Origin: Euleptes europaea
Taxonomy: Eukaryota; Chordata; Lepidosauria; Squamata; Sphaerodactylidae
Direction of reading: 5' to 3'
Assembly (NCBI RefSeq): GCF_029931775.1
Contig: NC_079318.1
Span: 57,638,659 to 57,702,658 of the forward strand
Length of the DNA: 64,000 nucleotides
Below the pieces are notes generated by a model. The model saw nothing but the letters and a program-made list of their open reading frames with translations. It was not told the origin of the DNA and ran no database searches. Below, piece by piece: positions 19,801-32,429 of this stretch (position 1 is its first letter; every line of letters begins with the position of its first letter). The position numbers were made by a program, and so were the translations under genes.

Positions 19801-22800
19801 CTGCCTCCTGGTTGCACATCTAAAATAATATTAGGCACCTGAAGACCTAAAACAGATATAAAATACAAACAGAGGGTAGTTAAATTCAGAAGTAAAACTG
19901 AAGATGTGGTGTTGTAATATATAACTGGAATTCCACTAAAACCAGAAGAAGAAGAAGACTTGGTTTTTATATGCTGAGTTTCTCTACCTTTTAAGGAGAA
20001 TCAAATGTGTTTACTATCACATTCCCTTACTCTCCCCACAACAGACACTTTGTGAGGTAGTTGGGGCTGAGAGAGTACAGAGAGAACTGTGACTGGCCCA
20101 AGGTCACCCAGCTGGCTTCATGTGTAGGAGCGGGGTAAACCAAACTGGCTCACCAGATTAGAGTCTGCAGCTTTATGTGGAGGAATGGGGAATCAAACCC
20201 GGTTCTCCAGATTAGAGTCTACCACTCTTAACTACTTCACCACACTGGCTCTCTGCCAGTGCCCTCCAGGGCTTTTTTCTGCCCTCTCAGCACCAGATGT
20301 CCTCTGCTTTATTGTGCCATGCCCAATGATGCTCCTGTAACATTTGCACTGTTCAGGGTACTGAATGCTCAGACTGCAGTCACTACCCAATGCCCAGGTA
20401 CTACTGCCTGGCAATTGCGGTTGTCACGGTGCACTGGTCACATATCCTTAGCTCTTCAGGGTTGGCACAAATACTGGGAAAGGGTCAGAGAACTGAGGGA
20501 AACCTTTTAAAAAGTAGAAAATGGCTATTTCTTGTTGACTTTAATGGAACTCCAATTATTAGGTCATTCTGAATCCAAAAGGTCACAACGGCAAATCTGA
20601 ATAACAAATCCAAATTTGTGGTGCGCTATCTTCCTAATAAACAGTGCTAAATCCATTACACACAGAAAAAGGATGATACTGGTTACTAAATACAGAGTCA
20701 AATACAAAGTCAAATACAGTAAAACAAGGCCACTTAGAAAACTGCAATTGAGTAAAATACATGCAAAATACACTGCATATTTAGAACTCCATTTTTAGAG
20801 CACTGTTTTCATGCCATGCTGCTGCGTGATGATTGAGCCAACTACATGTAAATGGGAGAATTTCTACAGTTACCTTTCTCATCTGTGCTTTTGGCTTGGG
20901 TGTAATCTCTTACAGCTTTTCTAAGTTTACTAATGTATCTTAGCACTCCTGCCAGAGGTACTCGTTGATCATTTTCAGAGACTGTGATGAAAAGTGAAGG
21001 ATAATGCTGGGGCAGAGGGAGAAAAAGGAGGCAGAAAGGAAACGTCTGAGTTAGCAGGATGAAGTTACTGACGCCATGCTGTGTGGCCGTTGCTTTTTAA
21101 CCAGAGGGAATTTGATCGGCACTGCCAGCGGGAGATGTGTTACAATGGTTTGATTGTATGGATGAGGAAACCACACATACTATGTCTACACTTGACAATT
21201 ATGGAAAGATTGCACCCATTACTTAAGTAAACAGTTGCATTTGCTTTCTGTTAAACTGTAAACATCCTCAATGATTGAGACTGCAAAGAAGAACCAAGGA
21301 GAATCTGTCAAATTCACTCAGCACCATTTTATCTATTCAAATCCACCTGGCATTCTACATAGGATAGGGGCCTGAAATGCCTTCTTCCCCTTCTCCCGCC
21401 TCACTTCTTTAAATCCTGCCTAATGAAGAGTTCCAGAGAAACCCCAAGGCTTGATCAACCATTGGTTAGGCCTAATAAAAAGCACTAGACCAACACAGCT
21501 ATCTTTGCCAAATAACCAATTTCTCTCCACATACTCAAAAGGTGTGATATAGAAAAGGTCATTTTAACTTTAATTCAGTTGGGGGGCCAGATTAGTCGTA
21601 TCAAGATAAGAGACCATCTTATGGGCTAGGCGGAGTTTGAAGAAAGCCATTTTTGCAGCTGCATTAACTTGCTTATCCAGCAATAACAGTATAATCCCAA
21701 GGCTTTTAACTGATCAGCAAGGATCAGTTAAACTCCATCAGAAGTGGGGAACCAATTTACCACAGCAGCCAGGCAGTGATTTAGGACCTCTACCACACCA
21801 CTAGGAGACTTGGAAAAGGATATATAGAGCTGGGTATGATCTGCTTATTGATGACAACCAACCCCAAAGCTACAAATGATTTGTCCTAAGGGCTTTGCAC
21901 AGAGATTGAAAAGGATGGGGGATGGAATTGCATCCTGTGGAAGACCACAGGGTTAGGTCCTATACTGATAAAGGGTTGCTATTAGAAACCAGTTGAGTCC
22001 AATCCATGAGGAATGATTTGAACCAGTTCAGTGTGCACCCCCTAATACCTACTTCTGCTTCCAAATGTCTCAATACGATGGTATGATCTACTGTATTGAA
22101 GGCAGCAGATAAGTCCAATAAGACTAGCAAACAGACATGGCTTTTGTCTACACTTAGATGCTCACCAACTACCGTATATACCCATGTATAAGCCGACCCG
22201 CGTATAAGCCGAGGTGTCTAATTTCTCCCCAAAAATGGGGAAAAATTAGGCACCAGCGTATAAGCCGAGGGTCGGCTTATAACCCCCCCCCCCCGCGCGC
22301 AGGCTTCCTTCTGGGCTCCTGGCGGCGGGCCCGGCGTAGCGGCCTCCCTGCAGCCGCAGGGGGCCTCTGGAGGCCTCTCCCGGCCTGGAAAAGGCGGCAG
22401 GGGCGGCTGGGTGGCCTCCCCGCGGCCGCAGGGCGCCTCTAAAGGCCGCTCCCGGCCGGGAGAAGGCGGCGGGGGCGGCTGGGTGGCCTCCCCGCGGCCG
22501 CAGGGCACCTCTAAAGGCCACTCCCGGCCGGGAGAAGGCAGCGGGGGCGGCTGGGCGGCCTCCCCGCGGCCGCAGGGCGCCTCTAAAGGCCGCTCCTGGC
22601 CCGGAGAAGGCGGCGGGGTGGCTGGGCGGCCTCCCCGCGGCCGCAGGGCGCCTCTAAAGGCCGCTCCCAGCCGGGAGAAGGCGGCGGGGGCGGCTGGGTG
22701 GCCTCCTCGCGGCCGCAGGGCGCCTCTGGAGGCCGCTCCCAGCCAGGAAAAGACGGCGGAGGTAAGTTCCCCCCTCCCCCCTCCCTCTACCGTATTGACC

Positions 22801-25800
22801 CGCATATACGGCTTTTTCAGCCCTTTTTTTGGGCTGAAAAACTCGGCTTATACGCGAGTATATACGGTAAAGCTATCCCACCCTGAAGCCAGACTGAAAA
22901 AGGTCTGGAGCAGATGAGTTATCTAAGAAGACCTGGAGTTGGTCGGCTACTGCCTGCTCAATCACTTTCCGGGACAGGATAGAGACTGGGCAATAACTGT
23001 AGGGATGTGTTTTTAAAGTAGCATACAAATAACTGCCTCTTTGAGTGGCTAAGGTAAGGTGCCTTGAGTTAGTTGGGACTGATTTATAATAGATACTAAG
23101 AGTTTGTGGATGTACTGGACTGGAAGTTAGGGGCAAACATAACGAAACCCATCAACCTGAGATTACGATGAAGAGCTGGTGGGACCAAACCCCTGTCATC
23201 AGAACTGCATCATTCACCCACTTCAATGAATGAGCAGCTGTCACCATTAGGAGAAGCAGCTATCACTTCCTTGCCTGCTCCCTCATTTTCATTGGCAGCT
23301 ACTCCTCCTAGTGGCTGTCAATTCTCGCTTCAGAGGGGAAGGGAATGGTGGAAAAGAGCAGGCAGCAGCCCCTGCCTCCTGTCCTTTCACTACCTGGCAG
23401 AGGAGGATGGCAGGAAGAGGAAGAGTCAATGCCATTCAAGCCAAGAGAGGCAGGAGGGGTGGGCAGGCTCAGTCCTTTCTGGCACGCCCAAGCTACCACT
23501 GCTCCCACCCAGAGAGAGCAGGAAGGCTGAAATTGCTGCTACTGCTACCGCATACCGAGTCAGTGTGTCAAGACTTTGTGGACGTCTTAAGGGTGTGGGG
23601 GTTTCAGCAGCTCCCCAATGACATCTACCCCCGATGCTCGTGTTGCCTTGTGGACATTTTGAACTGTATGCTGGCAGTACAATTAACTTGAGCAAGACCC
23701 ACTGAAGTAAAGGGAAAGTGCACAAAAGCTGTACAGTTTAGAAAGGAAGTCGGGCAGCCCAATCCTGAAAGGGGGGGGGCAGATCTGTGGCGGCTGGGAG
23801 CTTCCTGGCTGCTGAAAAGGGAGTTGTAGGTATTTAAAAATCAAAATGGGGGGGGAAATCCCCCATTGCCTCCAACGGGGCTGTGCCACCCCGAAATGTG
23901 CCACAGCACTGCCACAGCTCAAGGGGCTGTTCCCAGGGTGAAAGGCGTGAGGAAGCTGCCTAACAGCAGCTCCTCCCCCAGAAATGCCCCTGGAATGCCC
24001 CCCCCCCGCCACAGGTGCGGGCTTTCCCAGCGTGGCTAAGCTGGTGGCAGGGGCTGCTGGCTCCTGGACACTGGTGTGTTTGCCCCCACGCCGGGGGCAA
24101 GAAAATCATTTTAAAGATGCCATGAGGTTGGAAGTCAATTTTTTTCACACAGGTTAATGTTTGCAATATTCTACCTCTGAAAGAAGGATTTACTTTCATA
24201 GTAGGATGCATTTAAAACACACTGCAGAAAAACACTTAGCTATGCTGTAGCCCCATTACACAAAGCCTTAATAAGATTTAATAGTCCTTGAGAGTCGTAA
24301 GTGTTATGACACTGGCTAATGGATACTGGCCAGGTTCAGCTATCATTTACATCTTTGCTCTTGACGTAACTTGAAAGATGCAAGTCTCATTCACCAAACT
24401 TCATTTAAAGAATCCTCGGTACCGATGATGAGTTTGTTTTTTACTGTAGAAGTTTGCTGTATAATTAATCATCATGTTATCGATTGATACACAAGGTACA
24501 ATCCAGCAGCAGTTAATCACTTTGACGTCCCGCCAATTTTAATGGGAGAGTTAAGCAACTATTAAGCTGTTCTTGATCACAATCTAGTAGATTTAGAATC
24601 CTTAAATTGGGTAGGATTGTGACCATTGTTAGAAACTTGTCAAAGTATACAAAATGTCAACAATTTACTTATGCACTTCATAGTAATAGGAAAATATGAC
24701 CTTGTACCTGTGGTCTTATATTCTGATAAGGGCAGTAGCTTTTAATATATTCCTTGCAAGTCTCATCAACCAATGGATTTCCCCATTCTTCTTGCTCTTC
24801 AATGGTCAGGGGAAGCTGAGGATCCAACATTGTATTTAAAACATCCAGAAAAGGAGACTGTGAACCAAACCAACATATTTTTTTCACACCTTTAAGATAA
24901 TAACAATGAATCAAAGGATACTTGTTGACATACAGTATAAGATTATCTGTATTTTCCACTCTCCCTAATATGATTCTCTTCTCAGGGGGTTATTAAAAAG
25001 CTGTAACAAACAAACCTTAACCCACATCACTAGTTAAAACAGCTGAGGAAAAAATCTTTTACAGTAACAAATGTTTTTATTTAGACATTTTTCCTTTATA
25101 TAATGCAAATCTCTATTGTTGTCCCCACTGACATATTTAACTCTAACTTGGCAAGGTTCTGACCTGAATGGTTCTGGCTAGCCCGATCTTGTCAGACCTC
25201 GGAAGCCAAGCAGAGTTGGCCCTGGTTAGTATTTGGACGGGAGACCACCAAGGAAGTCCAGGGTCGCTATGTAGAGGCCGGCAATGACGAACCATCTCTG
25301 AATGACTCTTGCCTTGAAAACCCCACAGGGTCACCATAAGTCAGCTGCAACTTGACGGCACTTTCCACCACCATTCCAGCAAGGGGGATCTATGTAGATT
25401 ACTTTGTCTATTCTGGATCATCAACCACTTCCTTGCAGTTCTCAAGTGGGACCCTTGGACATTATTCTAATGATCAAACTATTTGCCTGTTTCCTTAAGA
25501 GTGGAACCACTGCTTTCTTCTAGGAGATCTGTGACCATGGATGAAACTGGTAATTGAAATAGACTGTATGGTCACATCTATGCTGCAAAATCCTCCTGTC
25601 TGCCCAGTGAACCAAGAATACACAGAATCCACCTGCAATTAAGGGCTAGAAAGAGTGGGCTTTAATTTTGGCTTCCTGACTGCATGAGAGAAGAGTGGGA
25701 GTGCAGTCTAGCCTTGAGTGCTCAAAACATGTTGGATCCAGGTCTGCGCTGGCACAGGATACAAAGATACCACCAGACCTCAGAAACCTCTATTCCAAAG

Positions 25801-28800
25801 TAATTCTGAAAAGGGTGCCCTGAACAGTGAAGTGGAATGAAATGAAAAACTCTCACCTGTAAAACCATTGCTCTGATAAGGTAAGGATCATTGTTGTACA
25901 GAGCTCCTGCAAGAACTCCTCCAGCACTCAGACTTGCCAGGGCCGTATACATGGGCTGAGAAAACCCCAGTTTGTGCAACAAGTTTATACATGCCTTGAG
26001 GTCATGGATACCATTATGCTTCTTAGTAGTACATCCATCTTTATGCCACCCTAGGCCTAACTCTCCTCCACCTCTGGAATAAAATGATTACACAACCCTG
26101 TAAGAAAATCTACACATTTTTTTGAAGAACAGCCCCATCACTTCCTAACTTTATATAAGTGAAATGGTTCATATAAATTTCAAAACATGGATGAGAAAAG
26201 TACTTTGATCTGGAAATGTCTGGTCAAAGCTTTCATGATTTGTCAATTTATAGTTAAAGAACTGCTAAAAACACCCAACATTTCTGCTTTAATTTTAAAC
26301 CCTGGATCCCTAATCTGGGATAAGTTCTTACCTCAACTGCACTTTTTTGGTAAAATGACTAGAGGAATAGTTCTACAATTTTTTCCTCTTAGGACACTGC
26401 CACCTGTACATTGGCAATATCCCTAAAGTACAGCCACTTATAATTTTCTTTCTGTACACAAAAATGTGGCTGGGGTACAAAACAACCATGGATGTATACT
26501 GATTTTGACTTCTGGGGTGCTTTTTTTTTTTACACCCCAACCCATTACATGTGTTTGCAGTAAAAAACACACACACACACACAAAAATCCCATGAGTTTT
26601 TCCACTAGAAAACGCTGCTCCAGAGAAGTATTTTAAGTGCTCTGGAGAGATTAGGCAAATTCCCTGAGTGGTGTATACTGAAATATTTCAACAACAGTTA
26701 AAGTAAATATACACATTAATGAAATCCAAGACAATAAATAGAAAACTAATTTCATTATTTAAGTAAAAATGGCTCGCTCTCTCTCTCTGGGTCCAACATA
26801 CTTTAGGCAGGCCAAATGTGCCCTCCCCGCCCCAAGAGAGATTGGCATCCATGTATGTTCTAAAAGTGATAAAAGAGCTGACCAGGAAAGGCCTCCCTGG
26901 ACAAGAAATTCCACAGCTTGACACTGCTACTAACAAGTCCTTAAATCTTGTTACGTGTGTGTACTGTGCCCTGTATTGTAACCAGTGCTGTGTTAGGTAG
27001 GTACCCTCAACTATACTAGAATCTGCACGTTTATGGACTTGAAATATTTCCTCTTCTCACTACAGAAGTTAAATTCTCGATACAGAACAGTTCACCTGGA
27101 GAAAATGGCTGTTGTGGCCATTGGACTCTATGGCATTGATGTCCCTCCCCTCCCCAAACCCCGCCCTCCTCAGGCTCCGCCCCAAAAACTTCTCACTGGT
27201 GGCAAAGAGGGACCTGGCAACCCTACTTTGTGCAGCTGTTCTTTTCGACCTGATGCAAGTGTCTAGACCTCTGTTGAACTTCTTCATTTATTGGTACTAT
27301 GCTTGTGACGTAAGCGGAATATGCCTCAAATGTTTTGGTGTTCCTTGAGCTTTATCCTTTGAAGAGATTCTTATACTAAGAACACTTTTTTTTAAAAAAA
27401 GTGTTGATATCCTTATAAATGTTCTGAAAGGCTGTGGGAATTTCATTTTATGAAAGTTGTAGTTTTGGCTTAAACGATGTACTTGCTTTTCAAATTCAAC
27501 ATGGCTCCTTCCCCCCTCCCCCAAATTCATCAGGTTTTTTTTTCTACGCATGCTAATTAGAAAAGACAAGCATGGATATGAATAAAATTATTCAAACTGA
27601 ATAAATAACACAAAGAGCATATCTAGACTTAACCAGGAAAACTACAGTAGTCGCTGTGATAATGCCTTCTTAAATATTATACAGAAGCAGGGAAAGCAGG
27701 ATGTGTAATTTGCAACATGCACTGCGAAACTTGAGACCCATGAGCGCCTAAAGTGACTTGTCTGGATCCCACAGATCACACTTTGGATGACATCAACTAG
27801 TTCTCTTTAGTTCCTATTTCACATGATACAAAAAACATGAGGAAAACAGCTTACTCCAACTAATGTCCTAACACTGGCCTCTTTGTAGAGTTTTAAGATT
27901 TTTGTTGTTGCTTTTCCACATATCCTATTTCTCTTAGGGCTTTCACAGAAATTCCAGTAATTTATACTCTTTCTGCTACTGAAACCAAGGCCATGCTTCC
28001 AAGGATACACAAAACTCCCATAAACCAATGAGACTTACTTCTATATATACAATAAAGGCAGGAATTAAATAATCATACATGCTATTCATTTGTTACATTT
28101 ATAAAATTCCAGCATTTCAGCTAAATTGGCTTATGGAGTTGGTTTCCCGAGATATGCTATATGTTAGATCCAGAGTCTCAAAAATTAATAATATTTGTCC
28201 ATATGAAAATACTGTATTCACAATTTTCAAAACTAAGCAGGAAAAAAACAATCATATTATTTTTGAATTATTTTTAATTATTGATTACTTAGAACTATAG
28301 AGGAAAAGCCGAAAATGGATAGAGGAAGGGGACAAACACAAAACAGAATTTATCCAGCAAACAGAAGAAGCAAGGTTAAACATTTGTACTATTTATATAC
28401 CATTGAAATAACTCATACACTTTTATCAAGTGCATGTGTTATAGCATCTGACCTTAAATGAGGGTAAGTCTTCACAAAGTGAATGCAGTATCACTGTAGC
28501 CTTTAACTTATCCTTTTTATGGAAAAATGAGAGCTTGTGGTAGAAAACTGACACTAGAATAGCATGATAGGAATCAAAAGGCTGGAAAACCTGAACCCAG
28601 TCATTGTTCATATTAAGCCAGAGAGCTGAAATCATTATATCCTCATCTGGTGAATTTTAATACAACTTAGTGAGCAGGGCATTACATATATTTATGGAGA
28701 AATTAAATTATGAATGGTATTTCATAGGAGAAAACAAAACAACAAATAAATACAGAAGAGGCTTCCTAAGCACACATTTCCCAAACAGCAAAACAACTCC

Positions 28801-31800
28801 ACAAACCAGTGTTATAATGTATGGAACTTACCTAACATGACAATATGCTAAAATCCACCCATCTTCGATTAACATTAAATTTTCTGGTTTGAAGTTCATG
28901 TTCACATCTGAGCCATAAGCTCCATACACATGAATCAGAAGTGGTTTCCTGTGTAGCTCTACAGAACTGGCTTTATGAAAAACAGTAATTGGCACCCAAA
29001 TGTCATCCTAGAAATGAAGGAGTATTTTACATTAAAGGATATTTCAAAATTCACAAGGGACACAGAGAAACGAAAGCTTCAATTATACATTTTAAAATGT
29101 GTTTTTCTTATTACAGTAATTCTTCTGTACTTTGACTGTGTAAAAAGAAGCACTCTTGAAAAATAAACCTGCGATATTGGCCTGCTGCTGAGTTGGTTTA
29201 CCAATGTGGAGTATAAAAATTCATTTAAGTGCAACACTGGAGAAAAATCTATAAAACAAGAAAACAACCAGCTTCTCCTGCACCCTCTAATAATACCCAT
29301 ATGCATTAGGAATAGTTTAGTTTAGCTCTTAGTGTAGCGGCAATCTTTTGTTATGAACTTAACATTTCTAAATAGATATGTATTTATTTTAAAGCTCCTA
29401 AGGTTGTTAGGAATTCTTTCCCTTGCGACTGGCATTCACAGTACCCCAGTCCTTACAATTTTAATTCCTTTTGCATCTCACCCAGAATATCCTACACATA
29501 AATATTATGGGGGATTAATATTTTTCCATTGGTACATAGCCAGAGATTATTTTTTCCTCCAGAGGGTTCCAAAATGTCCTTCGTGAGTACTTTCTTCTAC
29601 AGCAGGATGAGCCAGGCATTAAAGCAAGAAGGGGTGTCCCAATAAACCTTTTGTGCCATGTGCCATTCTCTCTTGGCTAAAGTAGTCCCCATCTCGAAAA
29701 TAAAGCTGGAAAAAGAGATGGTAAACCTCCTGAACACCTCCTTTCTGTGCTGGAGGGAAACTCAGTGCCAATCTAATGGACATGGAAGCCAGAGTCCTTT
29801 ATCTACAGTCAACTCAACGCTCCCATCCAGATGCTGTTCAAAAGACAGGGAAGAAATAACTGAGAATCTTACCTTGCTCTTAGCTTCTAAGCGTACAGGA
29901 TGACAGTTCACTGCTATGGGTACCTCTTGTTCAGTGAGCTCAAGAAGCTTGTTTTCTGCCAATGAATATGCAAAACGTATTGGAGGCTGAACAGGGGAGG
30001 CAAGCAAAAAATAGCAAGTGCTGCTGTTGTACTCAGGATGAGGCTCCAATTCAAATGAACAGGCCCAAGCAGGTAGCTGGAAAAAAAATCCCAGCAATCG
30101 TTAATATCCCCCAAACCTTGGCTGTCTTTACAGAACTATATTCGATGCCTCCTCTTTGATGAAAGGGTTTGAACTTCAAGCTTAATTAACTTTGGCATGC
30201 GCGTCTGCCAGGAGTTGCAGTCCCTCCCCCTTATAAATTAAAAACGTCAAAAGAAACACTAGGACAAAGAGGGCAACAATTTAACTACTTTTTTCTCCCT
30301 TCCCTAAAAGCTACTTAATGAGGTTCAACAAGTAATTGAAATGGAAAACAAAACCTTATGTCGCTTTGAAATAAAGGGAGAAAACAAAGTCATAATCAAA
30401 GGCCTGAACAAAAGCACAAAATTTAGAATGCTCATATAAGAAATATCATCATGCACATGTTATTTGTTTAGGAGTTTCATATACGCCGGTGCTGCATTAG
30501 GAAGTTTTCAAAATCTTTCTTTCTCTCGAGTCTCCTCTTTCTTCCCAACTTGAAAAATTGCCAAGTCAACGTCGGCTATTGCACGGAGGCCGTGCGTTGG
30601 CTTTGGAGTGCTCAGCCACTTACAACCCCTGCCTCTGACTTTGTTCCCAGCGCTAGCCATTGTGAAGAACAAAATCATTTTTTTGGCACAGCTACACTCA
30701 GAAACTCAGGGGCTATTATGTCTTAAGACTTTAACACTCCTAGAAATGAAAGGAATCAAGATTCATTCTCTGAGACCAGCAGGGTCTCTTACCCACTGCT
30801 TACTTTCTTTTAAGGAGTTCTGGTTAGTAGGTTGATAAAGGCTTTGGGAATTGTGGCAGTTGGAGTCAAAAAGCTTCACACAGAAAAACCGCACTCCGTG
30901 TAATTGATTAAAACCTGAAGAGGATCAATCTAAAAAGTCTGGAAAACCCTACAGAATGGGTACTATATTTAACTTGAATGCTACCATTAGGAGACTAGTT
31001 GGAGAGTGTATAGGTTTACCCTTTGTTACAAGCATGCTAAGCGAAATCTTAAAATATTTTTGGATAGCTGGATTTTAAGGTTGGAGTTAGCCTGGGTTTT
31101 TGTAAGACAGATTCCTCCCCCCTTGTGTTTGAAAAGTTAAAAAGAAAATCTGTCTCGGTGAAGTAATACTCTATAACGAGGAAGTACAGTTTACTTTAAT
31201 TGATTCAGATAGCTTCAGACAAATGAAGGCTTAAGGTCAACTACTAGTATTCATATACGGTTAAATAAATATAAACATTTTTGTACAATTAATTGTGCGG
31301 GCCCATTAACAGGGATCCTCTTGTGTTTATGTGCACAAAATAAATAACAATTTACTTTTGTAACAAATCCACCTAATATTGTGTAACAGCCATTTGCCAT
31401 GAAATAGTTGTGTTAACTATTATAGTTTGGCAGTTGAAACTTATATTTCACAATATATTTGCACCAATATAGTCCCACAGAAATAAACAAGGACAGGTCA
31501 GGAAACAGCACTTGAACATCATTGGATGTCATGTTCTCATTGCACTAAAGTGGATATTTGCAACTGGATTGTATTGCGCACCCAGGAAAATCTAGTCATG
31601 AATGACTTCTATATCACCATGAGAGCACAATATCCAGAGACGCGTAGATGTAACTTATGCTAACTTAACCTAAAATTATTTCACTACAAAATTTTCTAAA
31701 TTACGCTTTTTAAAGTGGCCTTTTGAATTGTTACCTGATTTATCTATTTCATTCCTTCAGTGAGGTAGAAATGATCAATCAGGCAAGTAGATCCTAAGGT

Positions 31801-32391
31801 CCTTCTACGCTGAGCACTCAGAAGGCCAGGCCAGCGTAATGAAGTCATGATCCTATGCATTCACAGCACAAAAGTTAATAAGAAAACGATAGCTGTACAA
31901 ACTAAATGTAATGTGGCAACACTTAACAGTTGTTCCCACAGAGTCCTTAGAAAGTCTACCCAAACCGTGATGATGTGCATTGATGATCCTTCCCTGACAT
32001 TAACCATGCTAGTGTAGATGTGGCCTGCTCCACAGTAGTGTCCCAGTTATAATAATTATGGATGGGGAAGGAATGGGACTCCTGTCGAAGGCTTTCATGG
32101 TCAGAGTTCATTGGTTCTTGTAGGTTATCCGGGCTGTGTGACCGTGGTCTTGGTATTTTCTTTCCTGACGTTTCACCCGCAGCTGTGGCAGGCATTGATG
32201 CCTGCCACAGCTGCGGGTGAAACGTCAGGAAAGAAAATACCAAGACCACGGTCACACAGCCCGGATAACCTACAAGAACCAATGGGACTCCTATTTGACA
32301 GAAAACCGCCTGAAAATCACTAGGATGGCGGGACGGATGGGCCGAGGTCCTGCTCTTTTCTGTCAATCACCAATCCCCTGTATGCCATTTG

Positions 32392-32429
<38 letters not shown>

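Larger units (their letters stand above)
21007..24707 (-). other. PREPL: PREPL intron
   Basis: It contains an L2-like LINE fragment (21575-23160) split by a TA-flanked element (22172-22867), then GC-rich sequence at 23226-24110 that includes an interspersed repeat. 24110-24707 is AT-rich and without features. Confidence 0.65.

Noticed and set aside
22218-22917. Long overlapping open frames on both strands (195 and 168 codons)
   Set aside because: They are produced by the 72-bp tandem repeat, whose length is a multiple of three; the predicted proteins are pure low-complexity Pro/Arg/Gly.
23226-24211. Cluster of open frames of 60-131 codons
   Set aside because: GC-rich repeat sequence with several frames open at once on both strands; no recognisable protein.
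25165-25372. Possible 5S rRNA gene
   Set aside because: Homology to 5S ends after the internal promoter and continues into a SINE body with a Bov-B-like tail.
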